A stretch of DNA of 64,000 nucleotides from Tuctoria greenei. Taxonomy: Eukaryota; Streptophyta; Magnoliopsida; Poales; Poaceae. The position numbers were made by a program, and so were the translations under genes. The notes beneath the pieces are model-generated. The model was given only the letters and a program-made list of their open reading frames with translations. It was not told where the DNA came from and made no database searches. The stretch is taken from NCBI GenBank assembly GCA_036927565.1, contig JAYESD010000003.1, forward strand, positions 37,451,325 through 37,515,324, given 5' to 3'. Of the stretch, positions 24,087 through 36,009 are shown piece by piece (the stretch's first letter is position 1; every line of letters begins with the position of its first letter).

Positions 24087-25193
24087 ATGGTGCGTACACG
24101 TTCTATGCTCGAGATTGGAGGCTCTAGCCGGGGTCGTGAGGATGAATCTCTGACCCAGGAGCAAACCACGACACCGCATCAATAGGCTCCACCACCACCA
24201 CCTAAACCTCCACAGAATCTCGCGGAGATTCTGGCCGCAATGCTCGGCTCGCACGATAAGCAAATCGAGTTGCTATGGATGTTGGTGCAGAATACATCCT
24301 GTCAAGGGGGGCGACAAGATAATGGGCAACGCCAGCCCCAACAGAGTTCATACTCAGACTTGTTGGCGACGCATCCACCGGTCTTCATGGAGGCCGAGGA
24401 GCCTCTGGAGGCGGATAACTTTATCCGCATCCTCGAGGCGAAGTTCGGTCTTCTACGATGCACCGAACAGCAGAAGGCACTATTCGCTGCGCAACAGCTT
24501 TAGAAATCCGTTGGTGCTTGGTGGGCGAACTACATCGCATCACTGTCGGCTGGTCATGCGGTCACCTGGACTAAATTCAGGGAGGCATTCCGCGCCTACC
24601 ATATACCTTCCAGTATCATGAAGAGGAAGCTTCAAGAATTTTTGGAGCTGAAGCAAGGTGGGAGGGCTGCTCATGAATACTCCAGCACGTTCAATCATTT
24701 GGCGCAGTACACGCCAGATTATGTGGGGACGGAAGATAAGAAGCAAGATACATTCTTCCAGAGCCTTAATCTCAAGATGAAGGTCCAACTCGCACAATGC
24801 AATCGCGGCACCTTCAATGACATCGTCAATGCCGCGATAGTACAAGAAGACGCTCAGCGCGAGCTCGTTTCTGATAAGAGGAAACAGAGCATGCCGTCAA
24901 GCAGCAGCAGTGGTGGTCCACAGAAGTACCTCTTTTTGTATCGCTCACCAGCCGGTCAGCGATGGCAGCCACCGGCGCGACCGCAGCAGTTCCGCGGTCG
25001 TTCTTTCAACGCTCCGCGTTTCCAACTGCCATTTCTACAGCAGCAGCAGCAGCAAAGGATGGTCCCGCGTGCGTATCCACCTCCTTCACGTGCACTGGGA
25101 TTCCATCCGCACCTTGGCGGGAACCCGACACAACACACGTGCTACACGTGTGGCCGTGTTGGGCATTTTTCAAGGGACTGCCCCGAACAGTGA
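24087..25193 (+). pseudogene. Chromovirus gag with CCHC zinc knuckle
   Basis: I start it at the ATG at 24087 because the frame runs through all later blocks. The Retrotrans_gag domain spans roughly 24380-24860, with FMEAEEPLEADNFIR and AWWANY near its start. A Ser/Gln-rich linker with seven consecutive Gln follows, then a perfect CCHC knuckle, CYTCGRVGHFSRDC (25140-25181), which binds RNA in packaging. In-frame stops at 24183 (TAG), 24501 (TAG) and 25191 (TGA) break it. The frame continues into protease without shift, so gag and pol formed one polyprotein. Confidence 0.9.
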
Positions 25194-27270
25194 CAATGCA
25201 GCGCGCAAGCACCATATCGGGGTGCAACTCAGCCCCGCAACAAGCCCAAGAAACCAGCACCAAAACCCGGCAACGTCCACCACATAGCCATCGAAGATGT
25301 GTCGGAAGGCGAACCCATCCTCGCGGGTACGTTTTCTCTACTCCAAAATCCTGTGGTCATATTATTTGACTCCGGTGCCACCCATAATTTTATTAGCCAA
25401 TCATATGTTGTCAAGCATCAATTATCTATCACTCCCACAGAAAGTCCATATTTTATTTGCTCTCCGGGTGGGAAAATAGCAGCGGACAAGAAAGTCCATA
25501 AATCACAACTTAAGATGGGTGGGAATATCTATCTGACTTCTCTAATTATATTAGAGGGACAAAAGGTCGATGTCATCTTAGGAATGTCGTGGCTACACCG
25601 TCATGGCGCTGTTCTCGACATCGTTCCACGTGCGTTCCATTTAAATTCTCCACTATATGAACCACACACTCTCATTCTAGACCGCCTTATCCAAGAAATT
25701 CCAGCCACATGCAACACGGAAGCCACAAAGGAGGACACTCGTGTGGTCCATGAATATCCGTATGTGTTTTCCGACGACCTTCTGGGTATGCCACAAGACA
25801 GGGATATCGTGTTCAAGATTGAACTTATTCCGGGAACCACGCCTATTTCTCGAAGGCTATACAAGATGGCACCAAATGAGTTGGCGGAATTAAAGGAGCA
25901 TTTGAAGGACCTGCTGGACAAAGGTCTCATACACCCAAGTTCATCACCTTGGGGCTGCTCCGCATTGTTTGTAAAGAAGAAGGACAAGACGTTACGTCTA
26001 TGTGTGGACTATCGCCCGCTCAACGCCGTGACGAGCAAGAATAAGTATCCACTACCACACATTGATATTTTGTTCGATCAATTAGTGGGTGCTAAGGTTT
26101 TCTCAAAGATGGATCTTCGGTCCGGATATCATCAAATAAAAATCTGACCGGACGATATACCAAAGATGGCATTCTCGACAAGATACGGGCTCTACGAATA
26201 TCTTGTCATGTCATTTGGACTTACCAACGCACCGGCTCACTTTATGTACCTCATGAATTCTGTATTCATGCCTGAGTTGGACAATTTTGTCGTGGTCTTC
26301 ATCGATAATATTTTGGTTTATTCTAAATCGGAAGATGAACACGCCAAACACTTGCATATCGTGCTCCAGCGATTGCGAGATCACAAACTGTATGCAAAAT
26401 TCAGCAAGTGCGAATTTTGGATCAGCCAAGTGCCATTTCTTAGTCACATTATTTCAGCGGAGGCCATCGCTGTTGACCCAGGCAAAATTGTACAAGTGCT
26501 GAAATGGGAGTCTTCAATGTCTGTTTATGAAGTTCGCAGCTTCCTCGGGTTAGCAGGATATTATCGGAGGTTCATTCTGAGCTTCTCAAAAATTATTAAA
26601 CCAATGACGGAGCTGCTGAAAAAGGGGACCAAATATATTTGGAGCAAGGCATGTGAGGATGCATTTCAAGCATTGGTGAAGCATCTCACAACAGCCCCAG
26701 TGCTAGCTCAGCCGGACAAGACCAAATCTTTCGATGTTTATTGTGATGCGTCTTGCATTGGTCTCGGCTTTGTGTTAATGAAAAAGGCCACGTGATCGCA
26801 TATGGCTCACGGCAGCTCCGAAATCATGAGCAGCATTATCCACCTCATGACCTTGAGCTCGCTGCCGTGGTGCTCACTTTGAAAATGTGGAGGCACTATT
26901 TATTGGGAAACCTAGTGCACCTCTACACCGATCACAAGAGCCTAAAATATATCTTCACTCAGAAGGAGTTGAATATGCGACAACAAATATGGTTAGAGCT
27001 AATCAAAGATTATGAGATTGAAATTCACTACCATCCTGGCAAGGCGAATGTGGTTGCCAATGCGCTAACCCGCAAGTCTCACATCAATAATCTGTCCATC
27101 ACTCCAATGGACGATGACGAGCCGAGTTTATACTTGGTTCCATATGGAGCGTTATATAATCTTTCTCTCATTCCTACTATACGAGAGGAGATTATGGAAG
27201 CTCAAAAAAAAGACGTGGGTATATCGCACATTCCGCGCAGAATGAAGAATGGAGAAATGAAGTGCTTTTG
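25194..27270 (+). pseudogene. Chromovirus pol: protease, reverse transcriptase and RNase H
   Basis: The protease (RVP_2-like) carries DSGATHNFI near 25369. RT follows with SSPWGCSALFVKKKD, LRLCVDYRPLN, MDLRSGYHQI and YEYLVMSFGLTNAP. The catalytic box reads F-I-D-N at 26298-26309 instead of the F-x-D-D that polymerases of this family need. RNase H shows DAS near 26747 and TDHKSLKYI near 26938. TGA at 26145-26147 interrupts RT, a one-base frameshift lies near 26775-26790 in RNase H, and TGA 27269-27271 ends this segment. It would make DNA from element RNA if intact; the Asn for Asp change alone should abolish polymerisation. Confidence 0.92.
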
Positions 27271-28579
27271 AAGTGATGAGCATGGTACTCTATGGTTCAA
27301 AGACCGTATAGTGGCACCCCGAGATTTGATACTTCGGAAGAAAATCTTGGATGAAGCTCACTTGTCCGAGTATCCTATTCATCCGGGCTGCAACAAGATG
27401 TATCAAGATCTGAAAACCAGATTTTGGTGGACATGGATGAAAAGAGAAATTGCAAAGTATGTATCTGAGTGTGATACGTGTCGGCGGGTGAAAGCCGACC
27501 ACATGAGAAAAGCCGGACAGCTGGAACCACTGAATATTCCGGCCTGGAAATGGGAGGACATTAGTATGAATTTCATTGTTGGATTACCTCTCACGTTCGA
27601 CAAGCATGATTCGATTTGGGTGATTGTCGATCGACTAACCAAATCAGCTCATTTCATCCCTGTGCATACAAAGTATATTGCCAAAAAGTATGCGGAGTTG
27701 TATATTGCAAGAGTCATGTGCTTGCACGGAGTTCCTCGGACAATTATTTCAGATCGCGGTGCGCTGTTCGTTGCTCGTTTCTGGGATCAGTTGCACGCGT
27801 CGTTAGGGACAAAACTGATCCGAAGCTCCGCATATCACCCGCAGACCAACGGTCAAACTGAACGGGTGAATCAAGTTCTTTAAGATATGCTACGTTCTTG
27901 TGCCATCCAGCACGGTAAAAATTGGGATGATTATTTAACGTTTGCGGAGTTCTCATATAACAATGGCTATCAAGCTAGCATCAAGATGGCGCCGTATGAA
28001 GCTCTCTATGTCCGGAAATTTCGCACACCACTCAGCTGGTGTGAGTCCGGCGAGTGAGTAATATACGGCATTGATCTCGTGAATGAAGCCGAAGAACGAG
28101 TGCGAGTAATCCAAGCCAATCTCAAGGCTGCTCAATCTCGGAATAAAAGCTATGTGGATAAAATACGTTGACCTCTCCACTTCGACATCAGAGACCACGT
28201 TTACATTCGTGTCTCTCCGAGAAAGGAATTCATTGCTTCGGAGTGAAGGGAAAGCTTGCTCCACGATTCAACGGTCCGTTCGCAATCATTGAAAAATGCG
28301 GACCCATGGCATATCGTTTGGAGTTACCAGCATCACATGCTGGTGTTCATAATGTATTCCACATTTCCCAGCTGTGGAAGTGCCTTAAATCTCCAGCTGA
28401 AATCCGCACCAAAGACATGGAATCTCTCCAACCGGATCTCACTTATTCGGAGTATCCGATTCGGATTATCGATGAAAAAGTCTTGCGCCACAAGAAACCG
28501 GACGTCATGGTTTTACAAAGTCTTGTGGAGTAACCATACCGCTGAGGAAGCAACTTGGGAAAGCGAGGACTATCTCTGA
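27271..28579 (+). pseudogene. Chromovirus integrase with chromodomain-like C terminus
   Basis: An H2C2 zinc-binding region lies around 27350-27490 (HPGCNKMYQDLK, then CDTCRRVK). The catalytic core has Asp in the IVDRLTKSAHFIP block, Asp in ISDRG, and Glu in NGQTERVNQ. TAA 27881-27883 follows the core; further stops and a frame change follow. The C-terminal part, APRFNGPFAI, VFHISQL and then EEATWE, is the SH3-like fold plus the chromodomain-like tail typical of chromoviruses, split between two frames near 28515. An intact version would insert the cDNA, with the tail guiding it to chromatin. Confidence 0.88.
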
Positions 28580-28668
28580 TCAAATTATCCGGACTTGTTA
28601 TCATCTCATATCCGGTAATCTTTTACCTCCATGTCTTATATTTGTAATCTCAAGACGGGATTCTTTTA

Positions 28669-28679
28669 AGGGGGAGGGA
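28669..28679 (+). other. Polypurine tract
   Basis: AGGGGGAGGGA immediately precedes the TGTAAA start of the 3' LTR, the position where plus-strand DNA synthesis is primed. Confidence 0.9.
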
Positions 28680-31600
28680 TGTAAAAGCCCAAAAATTTCA
28701 TAGTGTAAAGCTCAGATAGGAATGTAAAAATTTGAATGGGGAAAATAAATCAAAATGGCAATTGAAAAATCAAACCAATTCAAACCTCAATAGAGGGAAT
28801 TTAGAATTTTCAAAACAAGCTCCTGTTGAAATCATGTCAAAATAAAAATCTAAGTTAACCAGTGAATTCCAAATATTCCAAACAGAATCCCTGTCAAATT
28901 TCCTAAAATTTGGAGCATATTTTCTATTCAATTCAATGTGTGCATTGAATTCCATTCAAATTCAATTTTGAATTTGAATTTTAGATGAAACTTTGCCAAA
29001 TCAAGTTTTTGAATTCAGAATAAAATCTTAGATAATTGGTTTAGACTATATACAAATTTTCATGAATTTTGGACACAGGTTGGTAGGAAAATTCATTGTA
29101 CAAAGAGAGATGAGGATGAGGAGAGCTGTGGGACCCACTGGTCAGCCTCCATTTGCCTGAACCGACAGAGCCTCCTCTGTTTCTCGGCTGTCCCCGTGTT
29201 TCAGCCACCGGAGAGCTCTCCACCGAGTCAGGCATGCAACCAGCAAGCAGCTGCGTGGCAGTGAACTCCAAATCTTCCCTACTTAAGCCCTGGTGACTCC
29301 CCTTCGACGTTCTCATGTCCTCTTCTCCCAAAAACAGAACGCCATCGCCATTACCGACTGCCTCCCTCTTCTTCATTTCGTCCGGCCATCCTAGCCAACG
29401 GTTAGTTCGTTCCTTGAAGCAAACTGAAGCACAACTTGATGCTACATCTTCCTCTGTCAATTCTCTGTTATTTCCTCAGCTCGTGCGTCCGTATTTTGCA
29501 GTTTCGCGGACATCACCGTTGAGCCGCCGAGGTGGATGCCTCTGCCTCCCCATCGCACTGGCGCTACAAAATTTGTCACAAGCTGCTCCAAAAATAAAAA
29601 AGGAGAGCCTACCAGAGCTGCTTGTGCTCACCAAGTTTCAGTTTGAGTTGTGGACTGTAGCTCAAGTAATTCGTGTTTTTCCTGACGGCAAAACAGAGCA
29701 TCGGGTCTAGGTCATCCGCTTAATTCATTTTCTATGTGCAAACTTTTTCTAATCCAGTTAGGTATAATTTTCACCACCTCCTAGTGCACCCCTCTACCAA
29801 GAATTAATGGAAATAATCGAGTGAGAGCTGAGTTATGCATGTTTTCCCCACCGCCATGGGAAAAGCTTCGGTTCATCGTCAAACTTCATATGGCCGACTG
29901 TTCCATCCATTTTTCTCTCCATTTTCATCTTCTCCATGATGCCCAGAAGATTCCCAACAATTTTCCGTGCTGATTAGGCTACAGGAAGGTGGTTCCGACA
30001 TGGCCGGAACCCCAGCTGCCGCCGCTGCCATCGTACGGCCATTACCGGGCAAAATGGACAGCACCATCATGTTCCTCGACCCTCAAAATGGTTAGGCGGT
30101 GAGTGGAGTGAGGTTTGGTGCGGTCTAACGCTTGTCCAGCGAGCTCCCCTGTGCCGCGTCACGGCGGCAGCTCGGACGCCGCCAGTGCCGCGAGGTTGAG
30201 AAGATGGGGCGGGCCCCATGTGTCAGTGCCAGTTTTTCCTCCCTCGGATCTGCTGTGGCCTTCGGATCTAGTGTGGTTGCGCGGGTTAATACGTGGCCCT
30301 CGGTGTGACCACGTTATGATTGGACCATTTTAGATGGGTGGGGCCAGGCGGGTTAATTCAAATTTTTCAATAGAAAAATAATTCCAGATTTTGAGCAAAC
30401 TTCTAAATTCAATTAATCCTAGTAGAATTGCTCAAATAATTCCCAATAAATTATGGTAGACTCATATTGTTACCTATTTTGCAGTGGCGCAATTGTTTGA
30501 ACATGAAAGGCCTATAATTTGTATAATTAATTTCTTTGAGATAACTGCTTGGAAAATTAATTACCCCTGTTCTGCTAATTGGAAAATTCCAAATTTCTGT
30601 CAGAACACTCTTAAGAGTACACTGGATCTCCAGTAAAAATTTCAAGTTTATTGTACTTGATTTACTTGGTGAATCAGTGTTCCAAATGTCTATGTAGTTC
30701 AAAAACTGATAAATGTACAGAAATATTTCCAGAATTTTCCCCAAACTTGTAAAAATCAATTCCTTCCTGTAGGAAGCTCAGAAAACTCTAAATTTTTTTT
30801 TCCTAGAACCAGTAAAACCTCATCTACCTAGATCATTCACTGTTATCCATGACGAAGCTCCAAATTTAATACCAAATTTCAGAGAAGGCTTTTACTTGAT
30901 GGAATTTTAGAGACAACAAGCTTCCTTGAACATGTCCAATTATTAGTCCAGTTCTTCCTCATGGAACCTAGTATCCACTGTAAAAATCCCAAAGCCAATT
31001 AAAATAATCTTCATACCTGATCAACAATTAAAATGTCTTTTATATAGTTTCAGTATCACTCATATACTTTATATATTGCATATCATATAGTGACCGAGAT
31101 TGAGGAGGAGCTGGAGCCCTTGGAGAGCATACCATATGAGGCTAACTTTGATACTGACTCACAGTTAGGCAAGCCCCAGTTTGCATTTAAGTGTTATTTC
31201 AAAGTTTCTATTTGTATCACTTATGTCTAGGATGAGTTTTGTGCATTAGGACTAAGGTGCTTGTTACTCCACTTGCATGACCCACAAATCTCATGGAGTA
31301 TTTGGTAGGTCTACAGCTTGAGGAGTAGAAAATGCCATGCTAATGTTTTTAGGGATTCGGTAGAAGTCAAGGAGTTGTAATCTACTCGCGAGATAGGATT
31401 TTATCACACGGGATAGATTTGATCAAAGAATGGTTTATGAATATGAATTTGAGACTGAGCAGTAGGATAGGAGACAGCGAGATGTGGTCTCACGTGTGTA
31501 TCCCTACTTGTGTCAATTGAGGACCGATCCGTGTGCGGCCCTACTTGAAAAGTTTGAACTATACCGGATGCATACTGGGCATATGGAACCCAGGAAACCG

Positions 31601-32495
31601 ATGTAACTTGATAACTTGGGTGTCGATGCATAGCCCACTGTCGATAGGGGTGGGTTGAGGGAAGCAAGGTGTAAATCTATCGATGGGCACAGACACGCTC
31701 AGTCTGGGGACCTTATGCCTGCAATGGTGGGACCGGTTCGAGTTTGAGTTTCTTGTGAAAGGTTGCTGCGTATGACATCGTGAGGAGCATTGCACGGGCA
31801 CGGGTGTATGTGACGTGTTATCCGGGTGTCTACTGATTGCAATCACTATCCCTCACGGTTATTTGAGTATTGCTTGTTCACTGTGTTGTGACGTAGTAAA
31901 TACTGAAGAAGCCAGGAGAATATGATGTATTGAATTATAATTGCTTTGCAACTATGATTTCTATGGAATATGCTCACTAATGTTACTGTTATTGAACCTT
32001 TAAGCTGCTGTTAATAACTTGAAAATTAAGGATCAACATGTAGGCAAGTCATTTACTGCTATATCTATTCCTATGTTAAGTATCCCTTCATGTAGAGTTT
32101 CATGCTTAGGTGAGACGGTTAAGTCTTGCTGAGCCTTCGTGCTCACAGTTGCTATATTAAGTTGTTTGTGGGTGAGACGTATGAGGAAGGGTCCGAAGAT
32201 GAGACGATGCCCCCGTCAAGGTATACTGCCGAGTGGGAGCCTTGCACACCGCCGTAAATTGACGTGTGTTGCTAGTGTGTAGCATCCACGGGCTGGACGG
32301 CTGTACTTTTGCATAGCTAGGCTGATAGTTTAGCTATGAGTATTACTTCCACTATACATTAAGTATTAATACTTCTGTTGTTTCTATAAATAAAACTTTG
32401 TATTTTGTCATATTCTTTTTGTGTGTGTTGTTGGGTGCCGCATCGCACGACATCACCCTCTGCGATTCCTGCAGTGTGTGGACCCGGTCCTCACA
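28680..32495 (+). repeat. 3' LTR of the chromovirus (3816 bp)
   Basis: It starts TGTAAAAGCCC and ends GGTCCTCACA. Its last bases abut GGTAA, where the interrupted solo LTR resumes. It carries a 94-base segment missing from the 5' LTR, which accounts for the whole length difference. Confidence 0.93.
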
Positions 32496-32902
32496 GGTAA
32501 GTGTGAAGTAATTCCTAAATACCACCCTTTCCATCCCGAGTGACAAGGAATTATATGGAACGGTAAATAGAATAGGATTCATATTAATTAAGCATGCAAC
32601 TAACTATAACCCTTTAAATAGGCACAAGATGATCAAGGGCACTTGCCTGTATTTATATGGCTGCTCAGTTCTTCTTTTGAACTCTTGATCTCCATATTCT
32701 TCATGTTGCTTCTTGATTGATGCACGAATGCGTATAAACTACCATCAAAAGAGAAATAAAAACATTCAAGAACAATACACCATACAAGCAATACAAATAT
32801 TTTTATTGGATATGTTACAATTATGATTAAAATCGGAGTTACAAGTGATTTATTATTTCTCATAGCCAAAGAAATGCATTTACCATTTATTTTTCTATTT
32901 TT

Positions 32903-33182
32903 AACATTCATTTGTAGGCTAAAGATATTGTTAATGAGTTTTCCATAGTTAAAACATATTTTTATTTGCATTCTATAATTTTATTTCAGCATAACAGATT
33001 TTATAAATAATTTTTCTATTATTTCTACATTTATTACTCATTTTTGATATTTATTTATAGCCAAAAACATTTTTATTAATTTATCGTGGTTAAAATATAT
33101 TTATGTTTCACTCTACAAATTTTATTTTAGTCGAACAATATTTTAATTAATTTTTCTACATTTTCTACATTTATTTTATCAT
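32903..33182. repeat. Imperfect tandem duplication, about 140 bp unit, in the copy-2 solo LTR
   Basis: Two AT-rich units (about 32903-33040 and 33041-33182) share the order TTTATAGGCTAAA-like start, GTTAAAA-ATATTT, TCTATAATTTTATTT, and TTTTTCTA..TTTCTACATTTAT end. It is probably a slippage or unequal-exchange product within the LTR. Confidence 0.5.
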
Positions 33183-34342
33183 TTATAAACATTTTCTATT
33201 CACTAAAATATATTTTTCTGCAATTAAATAATACCTCAAGGGTTTTTAGTGATTTTCCTTAATTCGATAGGGGTTAAAGTTTTATTCATGAAAATTACAG
33301 GGGCCTAATCATTATTTTTCTTGATATATCTTAATTCCAGAGAAATCCCTGGGTTAAAGTGCTACTATAAAGGTTAAAACATTATTAATTTAAAGGCCAA
33401 GGGCGAGACCATAAGATTACTGGGGCAACACTTAAAAAGGTAGGTGTGTGGCTGATCTATTCTCGGCCGTTGGATTTGGTTTGGAGGGCTTAGATTTTAT
33501 GAAAATGAAGAGGTATGCATCTTCTAATCTGGGTTGTTGATCCCAGATTCGACGGCCCTAGGAGGGCCACATCGCCCTCGACGGTGAACGGCCGCTGGCG
33601 CCAAGGAACAAGGCGACACAATGGCTGGTCCTCGGTGGAGCTCGCCATTCTGACATTCTGGTGGGCTGAGGTTGACAGGAATGGCAGTAGAATTGAGAGG
33701 GCAGGGGAAGCGCACCGTGGGTGAAATGGGGTCGGAGGCGGCTGGAGTAGGGCGCGTGCCGACGGGGAGCGGCGGCCAAGCCTGGGCGACACCGCGGTGG
33801 CCGCTCGGTCCACGAAACACGTCGGGGAAGAGACTAATATTAGCGGCGTGGAACGCCACGAAATCTTGGTGCACCGAGTGTAAGAGAGAGAGGGGAGGAA
33901 GGGCGCGGGCAGGCTTGGGCCTGCGGGAGAGAAAAATAAAAAGAGGGAGAGATGGGCCGGAGTATGAAGAGGAGGGTGTTGGGCCAGAATTGGGGATTTT
34001 GGCCTAAAAGGATTTTAACTGTTTCCTTTATTTCTTTTCAGATTCTGATTTCAAATTCAAATGAAATTTTCCAATGTATTTTGAAATTCAAATGCACACA
34101 CGCAACCTACTGCAGATGTTCCAATTGATGTTTATTAAAATTGTACAATAATAATATTATTACATTTTTCTTCATTATTTTTATTCCCTTTTGTTTTATT
34201 TTCCCAATAACAAATACATTTTACACCTCTTTCTCTACTTTTAATTATTTATTCATTACTAATTATAATTATTATTGTATTTAGATAGTGTTTATTCTAC
34301 TTTATTTGTATTTTCTTCATTTTCAAAAATCAGGGTGTTACA

Positions 34343-35359
34343 GGTCGGAGGCACGACGACGCTGTAGTTTGAAGATTCAAACTACGCGGGAGCCATGTAC
34401 ATTGCTTGTTGCCGGTTGAAGTCGGATCGTGGCCCAAGAATGACGGCCCCAGGAGGCCGAAGAGGCATGGGCCAGGACTGCACCATGCCTGTCCACGGAT
34501 TGTAGTTGGGCTGCCCAGGGGCCTATCCAGAATGGCCCGACTAGAGATTGTTGTTGTTTCCGAGTTAGGAGGATGACGGCGTGCCAGAGCCGCCGCGACC
34601 GCGGGCATGCCCGCTGTTCGAAGACCTAACTTTGCAACCCCCCTTCCAGATCCATTTTGAATTAGTGGTAGACGAATTGTTGTTGTAGCTCCCATGACAA
34701 GCGAAGAGGGCATGATTGGCGACGAACTATGGTCTCTGATTGTCAAAAAGCTCTTGCAGAAGAAGGTGTGATCATGCGCTGAGAAAAGTATGGGGAGGCT
34801 GCCCGGAGGTAATTGCAGAAATGACATGCGTCTACTTTGGATTGAGGCCACGTAGGAGGTTTAGAACTTGACTTGTTCTGACACTGGCTGACCAACATGG
34901 CGAAGGTTGTCGACAAGAGCTTTTAGCTTTGCGTAGCAGAGCCATAGATTGGTGAATCTTCTTGATAAAGGTTTTTGAACTCTGCTTCAAAGAACACAAC
35001 TTGTTGAAGTTTGTTGTCGAGGAAGAGTTGATCGATGGCATTTCAGAGAGAGAACGCATCGATCTTTTGTTGATGAACGAGTTGCAGGACCTCAGGAGCA
35101 TAGGTAGTATAGATCCAATTGACAAGGCATTGATAGATTCACCAGTCAGCATAGCGGTCTGTGAGAGGCTAAAAGAGGAGATATGATTCTCGAGATCAAA
35201 TTTGCCCAAGGTGGAATCAAATAATATGCGCCAATCAGTGTGCTTGGGGTTGGAGAGTTGTAGAGTGATGGGAACTTGAGATTTTATGTTTGTTGTTTGC
35301 CGAGAATCAGCGGAGGCAGTGGAGAAGGATCGGCGGCCATCGTCGGAACCACCAATCAT
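34343..35359 (-). pseudogene. Copia gag (short-LTR element)
   Basis: On the minus strand the reading starts at ATG 35359, about 90 bases after the primer site. The first ~175 codons have the composition of a UBN2-type gag: an N-terminal Ser/Ala-rich part, ITLQLSNPKHTDWR, then a helical middle. A frame change near 34835-34850 leads to a Pro/Gly/Thr-rich C-terminal part that runs to the insertion point at 34343. The next residues lie at 16123. The protein would form the virus-like particle core. The domain match is weak, and the assignment leans on its place between the primer site and protease. Confidence 0.6.
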
Positions 35360-35453
35360 GGAAGAGTTGCTAGAGGATGGGGGAGAAAGTAGAATTGATC
35401 TACATCGTGGGTAAAGTGGAGAGACTAGAACAGGGATGAGGAGAGGAGTCCCC

Positions 35454-35468
35454 TGGTATCTAATACCA
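35454..35468 (-). other. Primer-binding site of the minus-strand copia element
   Basis: On the minus strand it reads TGGTATTAGATACCA, a decayed form of the tRNA-iMet site, ten bases after the LTR end. It fixes the orientation and LTR edge of this element. Confidence 0.7.
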
Positions 35469-35478
35469 TGAGAGCTAG

Positions 35479-35676
35479 TGTAAGCAGAAATCGAACTATG
35501 TATTATCAGGTTTCAGAGTACATGCATATATAGGTGACTCTTTGTCAGATACAAATTAAGGTCCTCACTAAAAATATCACGATCCCATGCAGCGCATGAC
35601 CAAGGAGATGGCGCACGTAGTGCGTGGTAGCTGCTGAACGAGCAGAAGTCGTGGGTCGATGAAGTCTCTATTAACA
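35479..35676 (-). repeat. 5' LTR of the minus-strand copia element (198 bp)
   Basis: On the minus strand it begins TGTTAATAG and ends GCTTACA, with a TATA-like CCTATATATGC near 35532-35522. Short LTRs like this are usual in Ale/Hopscotch-type copia. The partner LTR is not in view. Confidence 0.6.
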
Positions 35677-35771
35677 ATCAAGATCGACCAGTAGATGTTG
35701 AATTCTCTTGATGATCCTTTTGCACACACAAAATCCGTGATTCCTATGTTCACCTACCATTGATGCCATTC
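35677..35771. other. Short unassigned stretch between copia LTR and CACTA
   Basis: 95 bases with no recognisable feature; possibly the original flanking DNA of both elements. Confidence 0.4.
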
Positions 35772-35814
35772 CACTAAAGGAAACACGGCCATTTGGATGG
35801 CTAAAGATATTTGC

Positions 35815-36005
35815 AATGGCTCGCACCGCATCAACAAAAATTCTTTTAGCTGTCGCAAATAGGTTGTTAGTTTGCGACGGCCGGCCCAAAAGCCATCGCA
35901 AATAGGCTTTATTTGCAACGACCAAATGTAAAACCGTTGAAAATACTTTAAATTGCGATGGCTAGCCCTAGGGCTGTCGGAATTTATCAGGTCATCGCAA
36001 ATTAA
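35815..36005. repeat. Left subterminal repeats of the outer CACTA
   Basis: About eight units of TTTGCGACGGC / GCCATCGCAAAT type, several decayed, begin about 45 bases from the terminus. Such repeats are the TNP1-type protein binding sites in CACTA elements. Confidence 0.75.
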
Positions 36006-36009
36006 ATGG

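Larger units (their letters stand above)
17284..32495 (+). mobile_element. Full-length Tekay/Del-like chromovirus (Ty3/gypsy), 15.2 kb
   Basis: The two LTRs (17284-21005, 28680-32495) begin TGTAAA(A/G)GCCC and end TCCTCACA. Flanking five-mers are GCTAA (17279-17283) and GGTAA (32496-32500), a target duplication with one change. The order is LTR, tRNA-iMet primer site, leader, extra ORF, gag, protease, RT, RNase H, integrase, chromodomain-like tail, polypurine tract, LTR. The LTR length and motifs fit the Tekay/Del chromovirus lineage. It inserted into the solo LTR described for 16124-34342. Multiple stops and two or more frameshifts mean the element is not autonomous. Confidence 0.93.
16124..34342 (-). 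mobile_element. Minus-strand solo LTR of a Tekay-type gypsy element, copy 2 (about 3.0 kb, split)
   Basis: The ends are TGTCACACCCG at 16124 and CAGGGTGTTACA at 34342, i.e. TGTAACACCCTG...CGGGTGTGACA on the minus strand. The flanking five-mers GGGCG (16119-16123) and GGTCG (34343-34347) are a target duplication with one difference. The two parts (16124-17283 and 32496-34342) are separated by the full-length chromovirus. There is no coding internal region, so it is a solo LTR. It is homologous to the LTR at 6690-10923 in its central blocks but differs in the GC-rich part around 33420-34000. It sits inside the minus-strand copia gag/protease junction. Confidence 0.85.
15617..35676 (-). mobile_element. 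Short-LTR Ty1/copia element on the minus strand, split and 3'-truncated in view
   Basis: Reading the minus strand from the right gives a 198-bp LTR (35676-35479), a tRNA-Met-type primer site, gag (35359-34343), then an 18.2 kb block of later insertions (34342-16124), then the end of gag/protease and pre-integrase (16123-15617). The flanks of the inserted block carry near-identical five-mers (GGGCG and GGTCG), and the reading resumes where it stopped. The rest of pol is absent beyond the Athila fragment. The short LTR and gene order fit Ale/Hopscotch-like copia, but the lineage is a guess. Confidence 0.72.

Noticed and set aside
17985..29710. Conserved open frames in both chromovirus LTRs (17985-18284 and 29315-29710)
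   Set aside because: LTR copies are identical by origin, so shared openness is not evidence of coding. The frames are different in length, start at different ATGs and show no domain.
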